NCBI GenBank assembly: GCA_000708835.1
Contig: DF237735.1
Span: 1-32,822 of the forward strand
Source: Klebsormidium nitens
Taxonomy: Eukaryota; Streptophyta; Klebsormidiophyceae; Klebsormidiales; Klebsormidiaceae
Length of the DNA stretch: 32,822 nt
Direction of reading: 5' to 3'
Shown piece after piece: positions 10,477 to 21,729 of the stretch (position 1 is the first letter of the stretch; each line of letters opens with the position of its first letter). Both the position numbers and the translations under genes were made by a program. The notes under the pieces are model-generated. The model searched no databases. It worked only from the letters and a program-made list of their open reading frames with translations, and had not been told where the DNA came from.

Positions 10477-13400
10477 TCAGGACCTGGCTCTTTTCCGTCC
10501 AAGCCAGCTATTGATAGGTATCGCTTTAATGGTGACCGGCGAGGTCGGACGTGATTGGTTTCTGCTTCTTCCGTTCTGAAAAACGATTCGTTTGTAGGTT
10601 TCAAAAGGGGTCAAATAGCCCCTCAGTACCAAAATTACACCCAAGTCTGGTTCGCCAAGAAAGCACGTTTGTACTGACCGTCCTACGTTGTCCGCTTGTT
10701 CGATTCACTGGAATTACCTACCTGATTGCTTTCTTCCAGCTCTGCTTCTCGCCTGCGTTCCCACAGCACGCTCCCCTCGTTCGAGATGTGGTTAAAGAGC
10801 GTCTCCTCAGGAAAGTGCTTTTGGATGCCAGGGACGTGAGCCGCTCCGACCACCGCCACGATCGTCTTGGACATGAACGAACATTGAGCCAGTTCCTGAA
10901 GGAAGTATATCGTCAAAGATGAGTCAGAAGACGTTAGGGCTGCAACTTGATCGAAGAGGCAGAGCGAAAGGTGCACATACGATGCAAGGGAACGGCCACA
11001 ATCTGTGGGTACATCGAAAGTCTTTACGGGCGAGTCGGCGAAACTGAGAGTTGTCTAGCTTGAAGTAGAAGCTTTCGGATGGCCACAACATTCTAGACGT
11101 TACTAGAATCGGCAGGCCCGTATTTCGACTCGTTAAGTGAGCTGTCCATTCGGAACTTAAGATGCTCGCCCAAAGACTGTGAGAGGCCTTCGCAAACGGC
11201 CCAGTGCAACCCGGTAAAACTCCTTTCAAAGAAACTTCCGGGAAACTTACGCCTGCCATATAGAGGTCCCGCTCCCCCAGAAGCGCATGCAGGGCCTTTG
11301 GGTTGCTGGCCAATAGTACGTCGGAATTCCCAAGGTCATCGTCGGCACGTAATTTTGCAAGCTCCTTGTTCTGGTATGAGCGGTACGTGGCTTGATCAGC
11401 CATTGAGGGGGGGCGACCTGTGGTGAGGAGCTCGTTTTTCTCTCTGTGATGAATTTCGGGCCTTATCCGGGCCGTTCATACTCAGTCAGGTACGGAGAAC
11501 CCGGAAGCAGGGTTGCCAGTAAGAAAGTCGGGCACATTAGACCGGGGAAGCATACGTAAGCACCCTTGAAGAAGCTTGGCTAATAGATCTTGAATAAGAA
11601 GAATTATACGCACCTCTAGGAATCGTATGAAAGCAGCGGACAACCTGGTGATTTTGAGCGCTGAGAGCACAATTCTTTTTTAAAAGGGGCAGGTCAACAT
11701 ATGCACCTTGGCGGAAAGCTCGAAACAGTCTTCCGAAGGCTTTACTGGCTACAATATCGTCGTCGTCGTCCTGCAGAAAACGAATTAACGTTTCAATAAG
11801 CCGTGTTGTAACTTTTGTCAGGATTTTATTTATCCGTCCTAGCGAGCACGACGTGCGTTCATCCTGGAATCCACAGAGATGATGAGGAGTTAGGCATTTT
11901 GCTGGCTTGACGAAAAACAAGGGAGGATGTGTTCAGATTCCTTCTGCTGCACTCCCTTTTAGGTCTTCAAATATAGCCAGCTTCTGCAATTGCGTGCTGT
12001 GTGCATTTCTAAAAAAATGCTTGGAACCGAAAGCCTTTCTGGCTTGGTAAGCGAAGAACGTTGCCGCTGTCCAGGCAATCATCACCTTCTTCTCTGAATC
12101 CAGTGCGACGAAGTCAGGGTTCCCCCGATTGGAAAGATAAGCCTCCGCTAGAAAGTGAAGGATCCAGCTCCTATTCTCGTAGGCGCTCGACATCACATAT
12201 AGAAAGGAACCAAAGTGCCGCTCCACGAACGTAAGCTCCGCATCGATCTTGCACGGGTGACCGACATGTCCCTGCAGCACCGGTTGAAAATCTGGTATAG
12301 CCGTTTGCTCCAGTGGGTAGCTACTACGAATAGTAAAGAAGGCAATAATGTGAAGGAGTTTCGTTGGCGACCCGCGTCGGGCGACACACTCGGCTCGACA
12401 TTGAACAGTACGGAGTTGAACACCAAACATCGGTCGCTTCCCAATCCAGTCGTGCCGTTCAGTCAACAGGCGAGGCTACTACGCTCAGACCTCCTTGTAG
12501 AAGAAGGCATATTACGAAGGCAGAACAGCAGTAAGCGCCGATGGAAGGCAATGACATTAGCTGGAGCATTCAAAGGTCGCTTGCTAATTTGTGCGCCGGC
12601 AAGTTGAGGCTTACTGGTCGATAAGTCTTATGGCCTTGACACCGGGAGTTTGATGGGCTGTGTGGACGGCCGAAAGCAGGTCGCATGGGTAGTCCACTCC
12701 AAGAGACTGCAACACCGAAAAGAGCATTAGAAGGTATACATGTGAAACCAGTTCCAGTTGTTATGGTTCTAGCATGGGACATCAACACTAATTTGGGTGG
12801 GATATGAAACCGAACAGGCTAAAGCTGGCTGATCACGAACCTCTACGGTAATATGGATTTTCTTGTGCGCTTTACCTACTTGGTCAGTGGTCTACTTGTG
12901 AATAGTGGGAAGCTCCTCAAGCTTCCAAAGTTCCTCACAGTGACTCCGCACAAGCAACTCCGTACGACGCCCCGACACGCGATGCTCCTTTTTCCAATTA
13001 CTGATTGTACTGTGGGGCTGCTACGAAACTTCAAAGGGTTTGGTTGCGGACCATGCCCGGTATGGGCAAAGAAAAGGAAAGATTAAGCGAAGGTTCGTAC
13101 ACTCACATGCGCGGTAAAGATGTCACTGTAGTCTGCCCAATAAGCAAAAAGCCCTACTTCCCATGTCACGCGAAGAACCTGAATACATGACACATAATTG
13201 ACCTGAGTAGTAAGAGGCTATGCATGCAGAAGACCGGATCTGCAAGGAGACCTACGTCTAAGTCGACGTACCTGACTGGAATGAGGGAATAATTGGCAAA
13301 AATTCCTCTCTGAGAGGAGCCCTGAAAGCGATGCAACTCTGCAGAAATTGCTTAGTCTGTCAGGAAAATCGCGTCGTGAGCTCTGAAAACACGGTCTTGC

Positions 13401-14458
13401 CAAGTATTTGCTGACATAAGCACACCCATTCAGAGGAGGGGTTGAGTTTGGCACCTTGGGTGACTGGACTGTTTGACGTCAGCCAAATTGAACCTCAGCA
13501 GAAGCGTGGCAGAAACAAGGTCAGCAACGGTCCATAGCACAAGGACTGGCGCCAGTATGTTCACAGATAAGAGGGTGGTGACTTAAATGCTTACCGCCCA
13601 TGTGGTATTCGGCATTCGATCCGCGGATTGGTACCCATTTGTGTGGACAACGTATCCCAGCTCGTCCAGCTATGTCGGCAGCCAGATTAAGGTTAGAAGC
13701 ATGATCGGAAGTCGAATCCTCAAGTCCTGCTCACATTTTCCAATGACGAGAACACTCGAGATCCACAAACAGGTCCCCAAACCAAGAGCTGCTTCGTCAG
13801 GTGACTCAAGCCTTAAAATCTTCTGAGCATTCGGAGATCCTCCTCAGACTGGCGGCTGAAACAACTCTTTGTAGAAAATGAGTTCCGTTGTAGCCTAAAG
13901 CTGCAAGCCAAGGCGGAGTTCAAGAAAACAACGAACCCGAGACTCCTAAGTCAGAAGCCGATACTCTTGATTTCAAGGCCACGATCCAGGGAATCAACTT
14001 ACCTCTACTGCCACCTTCTCCGGTTGAACCTCCTGGATGAGCATCCTGACGTCATCTCTGCTATCGGGTGACACATGAACTGTTCCGATCAGGTAAATTA
14101 CACATTCCGTCTCGGGGTTTTTCAGCACACGGACAAACGCCTTAGTCTCGTCCGGGAGCGACAGATTCCTCAACAGCTCTGGGCTTTCAAAAAGGGCACG
14201 TGCTTCGGGTTTGGTTCTGAAAACCTGGATGGCTTCTCTGAGCGGGAAGTCGCGGCTCAATATAGCTTCAACGGAGCGGTCTTGCGCTCTAGAGTCGGTA
14301 AGAGCTAACTTAGACGACTCATGCGGGGAGTGCTTAAGAGCTTCATGATTGGCTTGGTCAGTTGGAGAGTGAGTCGAAGATTGTGCTCCTGGAAGCCTGT
14401 CTCCGACTAATGCTGCTGAGGTCAGCTTGCCAATTCGGACGTGCAGCGAGGCAGCCAT
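10477..14458 (-). CDS. TraB-domain (GTxH) family protein
   Basis: The clear exons are 14458-14003 (ATG start, phase 0), 12706-12615, 11770-11707, 11417-11251, 10895-10722 and 10575-10477 (TGA). Probable ones are 13669-13595 and 12436-12281. Exon 1 carries about 110 residues of N-terminal extension, perhaps a targeting sequence, then the TraB signature (VIYLIGTVHVSPDS) and QPEKVAVE. Later blocks match the eukaryotic family in order: LGVDYPCDLLSAVH, VKAIRLID (the LGDRP region), LLHIIAFF, GERDLYMAG, and TIVAVVGAAHVPGIQKHF. The product is about 427 residues. Two things are unresolved. The exon ending RLID-CA leaves phase 2, but the next exon's good frame needs phase 0. An exon of about 20 codons may also hide between 13594 and 12707. 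Family members in plants and animals include mitochondrial outer-membrane proteins; the biochemical role is not settled. Confidence 0.82.
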
Positions 14459-14582
14459 CTCATTGGCTTCCGTTGAGACACTGATGCTCTCGCAGCTGTC
14501 TCGTTTGCTGCGGTGCTCGCAATGAGATGCAAAGAGAACAGAGACGGAGAGTGGCAGCTTGATGGCAAAAACATTCTCAAGC

Positions 14583-14613
14583 GGTCCTCAAAAAGGTCCT
14601 CACCCGGTCCTCA
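14583..14613 (-). promoter_or_regulatory. Three copies of TGAGGACC upstream of the TraB-domain gene
   Basis: The octamer GGTCCTCA (TGAGGACC on the gene's strand) occurs at 14583, 14595 and 14606, spaced 12 and 11 bases apart. It lies about 125-155 bases upstream of the ATG at 14458, in a position suited to 5' UTR or promoter elements. This could be a phased binding-site cluster or a degraded tandem repeat. Confidence 0.4.
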
Positions 14614-15586
14614 TTTCGACTCAAGCTGTCAATCAAAAGTGACCACCCAAGACTTAATCATCTTCTTCAAGTTCTTGCATTTGAGACTGCCACGGACCAT
14701 ATCTGCTGGAAGCTTTCGTCGATCCATGTGTCATCAGCAGCTTGTGTCCAACCACTACATTAATTGCTAAATCTGCTCAGTGGAGTGAGATCTATATGTG
14801 ACATGAGTATTTACACATGCCTATGCCATGATGGTCTATTTCGCCGGTAGGCCTCAAGTCATGGACGTGATTTGCGCGTCGGAGGGCTTTCATGTGACGT
14901 GCTCGTGGACACTAGACGAGCTGGACATGTGCCGAAGACAGGATGTCAGCTGGATATGTGAACTTCACTGACTCAATAAAGTCTGCCTCATCTCTTATAT
15001 TGCATTGGAATTTGCAGACGGCTCGGCCGATCACGGGGCCGGCGGCACCGTCAGCTGCATGCCAGTCAGCACTAGCTAGTGGCTCTGGCACTTGTATGCT
15101 GAGGGCACCGAACGCCCACCAACTCTATAATAGCTACTAGCAGCTGCCCGCTTGCATGATCCCTTAGAGCTCAGGTGGATTGTGGCGGGCTGCCACCCCG
15201 GGCTGCCACCCCGGACAGGCTGATTGCTGTCAGCGCCCGTTTGTGCCTGACATGACACTACTTAGCTTAAAGCTCAATCGACTGTAGTCTGTGTAGTTAC
15301 TGGCAATGTCGGTTCACCTTCTCGACCGCGCGCGCAATAACAGCCGGGCACGGCCATGAGGGTTTGTTGAAGCAGCAAACCCAACGTTACCGCGGTGTCC
15401 GGATATCGAGACTTGAACCGTAATAGCTGAGTTGTATCAGCTCAATAGCAAGATCACCATTCCATTCTTCTCTCTCAAGCCGGTCTCCATTGGCGTTCAA
15501 CCCAGCATCCAATATTTGGAAGGCTGGCCAGCAACATTTTCGGGACGATAAAGTAGATACGAAATGCATAAGGCTTCCATTTACAG
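14614..15586. other. Intergenic region, no gene seen
   Basis: This region lies between the divergent TraB-domain gene and the plus-strand membrane-protein gene. Short open frames exist on both strands, but none has joined splice sites or recognisable protein sequence. It includes a perfect 13-bp tandem pair at 15187-15212. The first exon of the downstream gene should lie somewhere near 15300-15580, but I could not identify it. Confidence 0.4.
15187..15212. repeat. Perfect two-copy 13-bp GC-rich tandem repeat
   Basis: GGGCTGCCACCCC is repeated twice head to tail without a mismatch and is followed by a partial third copy (GG). Confidence 0.9.
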
Positions 15587-17957
15587 CAACCTGCAGCTGC
15601 CAGATCCGGAGTTGCTTTCAGCACAAGCGTCGCTACTCTCAGGGGTGACGGAGCGGTTGAATACCGCCTTCGGAAAGCTTCTGCGCAAGGCAAAGCGATT
15701 CTCGGAAGCACCCGCAGAGCAGGACTGAGAAAAGGGCTGCGGAAGATGACTCGAGCTCAATCGCGTTCACAATCCTTGTTGTTTCTGCCGGGTTTGTTCT
15801 TTTTACAGGTGCTACCTGGTATCTTTGTAGAAGCACCCCATCGTCAGATGATGAAGGCCAACATTCTCAAGAATCCAGGGATAATGCAGGGGAAAGTGAG
15901 AAAGAAGGCCACCGCCTGGGAGGCAGTCCTCCGGTTGACGGCGTAGATCCTCGCACAATGGCTGCAAGTGCAGCAACAGCGAGGTACGTGCAGCAAGTTG
16001 CACCTTCCAAGTCAAGTCTTTGGGGTTTGATCTGCTCCCTTTGATGCATGCAACAAGATGCCATAATCTAAAAATTGGGGACAAGCCAAGTCCTTCATGA
16101 GTGAGCTACCGACTCAGGCCACAAAATGTCACTGTGTCAGGAACGGATAGAACTGAAAAGCTGGTGTCTAAACCTGTACGTTCCGTATGTTCCGCTTGAA
16201 GTGACCCAATCGCTTGCATTTTACACTGCCGTCTCCCCCCAAAGAAAATGGAATTACTGTTGAGTTTCTGAACAGGTTGCGGAATTGACTAGAAAGTGTC
16301 CAGGAGCTACAAGTAGTTGTAGCCATCCTGCTTGGATTTGCCAGATGGGTAGCTTCAATCAGCAGGAATGCCTAGCCCAAAGTGGTGGAGCTGGACAAGC
16401 TAGGTTTTTGAACATGGGAAGCACTCTGCATCTCAATGTTCTGGGAGTAGGTCAGAATCCATTTGCTGTTAGCCGGCTTGATTGTCTTCTTCAAGAACTC
16501 TTAGTTGACTCTCTATTTTTGCAGAGTTAATAGAGTGCTTCACGGGACTGAAGAACACAATAATGAGTGCAAAAGTTCATATTTGGACTCTCCTTTATGT
16601 CACTTCTGCACCTTGCATGCTCTTGTCCGAATCTTGAATCTCGAGATACAGCATGTCTATATGTGGGAGTAGGTGGCAGGGTTGGTATCGTGCTTGCGCA
16701 GTTAACTTGAGACTTTATATAGACATGTGGGCAGTTCACTGAAGCCCGAGTGTCAGGCCGCTGCTTCTCAGTCTGCAGAGTCGCCCGTTCCCCAGACCAC
16801 TTTGAGCTTGCTCTAGGAATGTTGGCTGCTCCTCCATCAAAGCTGATCTTTTCCTCTGTGTTGTTAAAAGACACCTGGCAAAATTCAATTCCATATTTAA
16901 TGCAGCCCCGCAGATGCAGATGCAAGTGTTTGCCCTCTGCCGCTGAAAGTTGTCACCTTCGCTGTGCTCTGCCTTGATACACGTCTTACTTGCGTGAATG
17001 GATTGAATGCAGGCAGCAGGAGCATGCACAGACTCCCCAAGGGCGTGCTGCGCAGAAGGTCGCGGAGGCGGCGCAGAAGCAGGCACGTGAGGAGAAGGAA
17101 AAAGGAAGGCAAGACAGGAAGCCCGGGCCAGGTTTGCGAGTAAGGCGCTCACCCACTTTCTGGCGCTTTTTTGATAAACCCACTTGCGGATCACGCACGA
17201 CAGACTGCTTGATGGAGCGCGCCAGATGCACCGTTGACGTTTGCGTCCAGCTGATTATATTTTGCCTTAAAACCTCCCTGCTTGAGGAAGTGCACGCGGG
17301 ATGCAGAAGCAGAGCTTGCGATCCTCTGGGTAAGTGGCTTGCTTTAAGCAAAGTGCTCGGACTTGGAGATTTAGGTCCACGTAACATTCAGAAAGTTGCA
17401 AGCTTCGGGGGCTTAGCGTCAGACTGCGACGCAACACTTCGACACTTCGGCATACATCATAGTCAATCCAAGTTTCGATGTGCGTTCTCCAGGTTCATTC
17501 AACTTGTAGTTGGCTGCCGGAGAGTGCGCAGTGAATCCTCCGCTGATCATCTTCGCACGTACTCCAGAAAAACGAGTAGTGCAAGCAGGCACCACTGGCT
17601 CGCTCCAAGCGGTTAAATCTATATAGAACACGATCCACACAGAGATGTCAGAGTCGATTGCAGTCTTTGATGAATTTGATTGTCTGCCGTACGCAAATGA
17701 TCGTCTGCCGTACGCAGACACAATCTTGCTCTATGCAGACAAGAACCGTGTCCGCATACGGCTGGACGGCTGTACTTCCGCTTACAGTTTTGCCTGCTTT
17801 CCTTGTAGTGGACGACTGGGCGTTGAAAGCCGTCTTGGGAGCAGTCCATCATCGTGGAACCGTCTGCACTCGTGGCATCTTTCTGCTGGCGCCTGTCCTC
17901 TTCCACATTGCGCTGCTCGCTGCGGGATCGTTGCTAGCTTTGGCGGGCGTCAAGTAA
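15587..17957 (+). CDS. Single-pass membrane protein with charged helical tail, ends uncertain
   Basis: The secure exons are 15718-15983 and 17013-17139; their junction (GCGAG|GTACGT to AATGCAG|G) rebuilds an Arg codon. The first gives a polar, acidic start, a membrane span (IAFTILVVSAGFVLFTGATW) with WYLCR after it, then a Ser/Glu-rich linker. The second gives a Gln/Ala/Lys/Glu-rich helix (AAQKVAEAAQKQAREEKEK), probably coiled coil. Upstream, 15587-15644 (NLQLPDPELLSAQ...) joins in phase through a 73-nt intron. If retained, that intron leads to a TGA. Downstream, the donor GCGA|GTAAGG leaves phase 0. Candidates are a 23-nt exon at 17307-17329 followed by one ending in TAA at 17616, or a phase-0 exon from 17663 to 17957 whose end is strongly hydrophobic (LLAPVLFHIALLAAGSLLAL). 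The first exon is not found. No family is recognised. Confidence 0.6.
17682..17716. repeat. Repeated GTCTGCCGTACGCA, 21-bp period
   Basis: The 14-mer is identical at 17682-17695 and 17703-17716, with a related third TATGCAGAC just after. In one plus-strand frame it reads as a seven-residue repeat (CLPYAND, RLPYADT, ILLYADK). The second copy is also nearly palindromic (GTCTGC-CGTAC-GCAGAC). It lies in the possible last exon or intron of the membrane-protein gene. Confidence 0.8.
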
Positions 17958-20015
17958 ATGATCGAAGATCTGGCATCTTTGTGAGGCAGCAGTTCGTCGC
18001 CTTTACCTAGATATACACTGGTCGCTACTCAAAAAGGGTCGTCGCCTAGCCACGCCATTGGTCAAGGCGTCCGTCGCATTCCAGGCTGGAAAGAGACAGC
18101 TCGCCCAACGCTTAAGCGAAGACCACGTCGAGTGTACACTTCGCTCGCGTGCCCCTAGCTGGTAACATAGACAGAGTTGCCTCCATAATCATTACGTTAC
18201 CTTGAACCAGCGCCCAGCTGGCAGCTAGCTGGCGCCTGTACGGTATATGTAATCATCGCCAACTTACTACCTATACTTCCCCAGTTGATTCTCAACTATT
18301 TACTGCCGGTTCAAGTTCTCATGCATGATCTAATGCTTGTAGCTAATCAGCTCCGCAATTACCTCGCTCCCTCAAGAGCGAGCTGGCGGCCTTTCCGACT
18401 CAGCTAGAAGACTCTGGCGCCACGACTCTACCAAGTCTGCCGGGTTCCATGGCCTCCATAACATTATTGCATAACAACCATTTCTGCGCTGCCGTTAGAT
18501 ACGATCAATTCAAAGGCAGTGGCAGCTTTTCAGATGTCAGTGTCAGAATTAAGGCCGGACTCAGTGCACATGTGCAGTGGCCTACCTAGCTGCATGAGGC
18601 GGCGGCATATCACGTCCTGATGAGTCAGTAAAGGCCACGTGATTGCCATCTGGTGCACTTGGCCTGCGGCGCCGCCTGCATGGAAGGCGGCTAGCTGTAT
18701 CCCCGCGGCGCTGCATATATCGCGCCGGCCCAGAATGATTTGGGACGTTCGGATCATGGAGCCGCGGAATCTAGGTTCAGATGGACCAATGAAGCAATCA
18801 AACGTATCAAGTGATCGCGTGGCCGCTGGTTTGCAGCCGCCGCGATCAAATAATTACATCTGTTCTTGTGATTAAATGTAAACGGAACGTAGCGTTGCAT
18901 ATCCCGTACTGTATGATTTGGCGTGCCGTTAACATTCACTCAAAGTGCACGCAAGCGAGATTTCACTTGACTCGATAGAAGTCCGTTTGATCGGACTCCA
19001 AAACGGTCTGGGCAATGCATGATCATGATTGAGCAATCAGCCGGGCCGCGAGACGGTATCTTAATAGTTTAGCTAGGTCAATGGCCAGCCTGTGTTGCAT
19101 GTCCTAATCAGATTTAGTAGTACGGCACTATAGCCTTACACTGATGATACTGCCGCCCAGCAACTTTTCTATGAGATTTTCGTTGGGCCAGCTAGCGTTA
19201 CCTGCCAAGAACATTAAGTCAAGTTAATTTGGCATGCATGCTGCCTCTTTGATGTACAAAGACAGTTGATGCGTCATGATTTTAGCCGGGCATGTCGCAT
19301 GCGCGCCGGCTGCTGATAGCTCATCCAATTGGATGATTCGGTTGCTTGATTTGCAAGTATGTTGGTCCTGCCCATAGTTTCAAACAGGTCTGCCGAAGTG
19401 GAGATCTGCCTCCTTGCGGGACCACGCTGGCCGTCCTCTCTCAAAATCTCGATCAACGTCATATCGGGAAGCAACCAAAGAAACTTTCCAACTTGTGCTG
19501 ACATGTTTTCAGACACGAAGTTCCGGCAGAGCATGCATAACCAGCGTGACCAACCTATCTGTCACGCAACATGCCTTAAGTCCAGTCGAAACAAGAGGAC
19601 TCAGAATCGTGAGAGCTCTCGATTGTCGATTGGCGAGTGTCGCATTGGAAAGGATTTCGCGACACAAGGGGTCTTGGCTTCCCTGATGAGCTCTTCCATC
19701 ACTAACCGTTAAGTTCGATCCACCTCCCAGCTCAGGCGCCGTTTGTCGCCCTACTGGCGGCCCATCGCTTGAGCGAGCCTGCACACAGATTGAACTGCTA
19801 TCGATGTCAAGCTGAAGTTACGCCGTTGCCGGAATTTTCATGTGAGCGGCTGGGGGCCTCGCTTTCAGTTCAAAGCAGTAATCGTTTTGGTGGGCCGTTC
19901 CGAGTATCTAAACAAAATCATGCGGAATTAATTGCTGGATTGAGAGTCCCGTCTCACTGAGCGCAGAGATTCGAAGGTCGATGGCTACTCAAAAGTCAGG
20001 CGCGGCGCTGAAGAC
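17958..20015. other. Intergenic region, no defensible gene
   Basis: 18000-19250 has no long frame. Between about 19270 and 19790 several frames on both strands stay open for 80-117 codons, including a minus-strand stretch with a protein-like feel (LLPDMTLIEILREDGQRG), but I could not assemble a start, splice sites and stop. It may be old coding or transposon-derived sequence. Confidence 0.4.
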
Positions 20016-20852
20016 CTAGTCGATGAAGACCAGCCTGAGGTTGCAGAACAGTGAAGAGGAAAAAGGATACGTTGAGAATCCAACGTAGGGGAGCTGAGCC
20101 CAGCATCCGCACTCTGTCACAGGTTTTGCCCCTATTGGGCTTTCTGCTTCAAACCCATGAAGCAGAAAGCCCAATTTCAAAGTCATCCAAAAAAACTTAC
20201 GCAAATTTTAAGCTCCGAACTTGCTACATCAACGTGTTGCCGCCCCCCAGATCAACCCTCTTGAAATCAGATAACATAGCAAGATGTCCCAAAACAACCT
20301 CCCTGACGTGTTGAGTGTGTTTGAAAGAATGCTCCATGATGGGCAAGTTAGTCTCGAGCTTCCATTTGCATGTGGTCACGTCAAAGAAGCGCCCACTTAC
20401 GCGTCAAAAGTCCCCAGCGCCTTCGTGAATGCCTCCACCTGCTCTGCAAATTCCTCGTAGAGGCTCTCCGTCATGGCTACCGTCACCCCCGCCTGGTCGA
20501 CTGCTTCCGCTGACGTGTCACAGTCTCCAAAGCGCCGCCGGCACTGCTCCATCTTCTTCAGCCCTGCTTTCTTGTATTTTTCAGCAAGTCTAAACTGTAC
20601 CTCCGTCTCCTCCTTGTATCGAATGACCCTCAGGTTGTACCGTGAAGCTCGTGCAAAGTCACCCGCGTCCCTTGCTGCTTTAGCTCTTGCAAGTGCAGCC
20701 CCTGACTTGGCCCAAACCTCTTTTGCCTTCTCCACACACGAGTAGATCCTATCTTCGTACTCCATGAGCGAAGCACTTTCAGTAAGGGGAGTTGCCCTGG
20801 AATTGGCAATGACGCCTACGACAGCGGACACGAAGGCGACGATACCTGCCAT
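20016..20852 (-). CDS. Small helical protein with N-terminal hydrophobic segment
   Basis: Exon 1 is 20852-20401 (ATG, 150 codons plus 2 nt). The donor GACGC|GTAAGT is textbook. Exon 2 is 20034-20016, after CAACCTCAG, and adds ALVFID and TAG, giving 156 residues. Residues 1-17 are a hydrophobic stretch (IVAFVSAVVGVIA) that could be a signal peptide or membrane anchor. The rest is Ala/Lys/Glu-rich and helical, with a heptad-like middle (VWAKSGAALARAKAARDAG) and a CRRRFGDCD loop. If the intron is retained, the TAA inside the donor ends the protein six residues shorter, so both forms are nearly identical. The frame is open a little upstream of the ATG, to a TAA. No family is recognised; it resembles in style the protein at 29663. 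Confidence 0.72.
20134..20175. repeat. Perfect hairpin in an intron (stem 17-18 bp)
   Basis: ATTGGGCTTTCTGCTTC at 20134-20150 is the exact reverse complement of 20159-20175. The flanking A20151 and T20158 extend the stem to 18 bp around a six-base AACCCA loop. It lies inside the intron (20035-20400) of the minus-strand gene. Confidence 0.95.
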
Positions 20853-21489
20853 GCGGACGTCCGGTCTTGTTGCTCCCGTCTTGCTGCTGTCCTTTCCTCC
20901 CCGCTTTCCTTACGTCGTGAACAAAGCAGGTGGCACTGAGAGCGACCAGATATTCAGCAACGCGACACAAATATGCCTCTGTATTCCTCTTGATAGCCGG
21001 GGTGGAAGATCCTCGACACTGGCTATCTATGTCTGGCCACCCCTTCATCCTCCTTTGGTGCAGTTCTAACGTCGACTTACCTCAGGTGAAAGTCAGCCTG
21101 CATGGACATGTAGCAAATGCTGCACATGCAAGTGGATGGTCACATCTGGAAGATGCGTGAGCAGTCATATCAAGCAACCGGTATGCTGGTGCCAACGGCC
21201 CAATCAGTTGGAGCGAGGCATTCGTGTCCGGCGGTGAAATTCACGGGACTAGTAGTCACATCACAGCTGTATCAAGAAAGTGGTCTGCGGCGAATGACCA
21301 GGGAACGACCACGATGGATTTCAAAGCTTGAATGCATTGTCCCCGCATAGTTCAATCCATCACTGTGTCAATGGAATGAAGCTCTTAGGCATTCATGCAC
21401 CGTATCAGCAAATGCTGTCGACTTCTGCGAACTCGACTAGTTCGTCTTCTAACCAAAAGCGAAACATATTTTGCCAATCTCGGCTATCG
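20853..21489. other. Intergenic region, no gene seen
   Basis: This stretch lies upstream of the minus-strand gene at 20852 and should contain its promoter. Open frames on both strands near 20764-21350 have no splice support or recognisable sequence. Confidence 0.4.
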
Positions 21490-21705
21490 TTAGAAGAGCT
21501 TTGAAATGGATAGAATCACAGAGTTCTTGAAATCCGCGAAGTGTCGTTCAAATCGGGTGTAGATTTCATCGTCACTTGGCAGGGAAGGGTTCACTAGTCC
21601 AGCCGAGTTGCAGATATAGCACCGTCTGCATGCAGGGAAATCGCTTGCGTGAAAAGCTTCTGAGAAGCTTCCGTCATCTGAGGCATCAGGATGTGTACTT
21701 GGCAT
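21490..21705 (-). CDS. Small acidic ORF with a CxxCxxC cluster, possible terminal exon
   Basis: From the ATG at 21705 there are 71 codons to a TAA at 21490. The frame is also open eight codons upstream to 21729, next to an acceptor-like GGCGCAG, so it could be a last exon. The product is Ser/Asp-rich at the start, has CRRCYIC near the middle, and ends in an aromatic, helical segment (IYTRFERHFADFKNSVIL). The residue use looks protein-like and there is no equally open opposite frame, but no upstream exon or family was found. Confidence 0.35.
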   Translation of the reverse strand: MPSTHPDASDDGSFSEAFHASDFPACRRCYICNSAGLVNPSLPSDDEIYTRFERHFADFKNSVILSISKLF

Positions 21706-21729
21706 GGCATTTGAAGGCTCATTCAGCAC

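Noticed and set aside
11933-12466. 177-codon minus-strand ORF as one exon of the TraB-domain gene
   Set aside because: Only its first part (12436-12281) matches the family; the rest lacks similarity, and the next matching exon (11770-11707) lies downstream, so the ORF mostly spans intron.
16990-17616. 208-codon plus-strand open frame as a single CDS
   Set aside because: It has no proper upstream start, and a strong donor (GCGA|GTAAGG) at 17140 plus a perfect acceptor at 17012 show that only 17013-17139 is an exon; the rest looks like an open intron, with a possible small exon inside.
19274-19784. Overlapping 80-117 codon ORFs on both strands
   Set aside because: Several frames are open together, and no set of start, splice sites and stop could be assembled.
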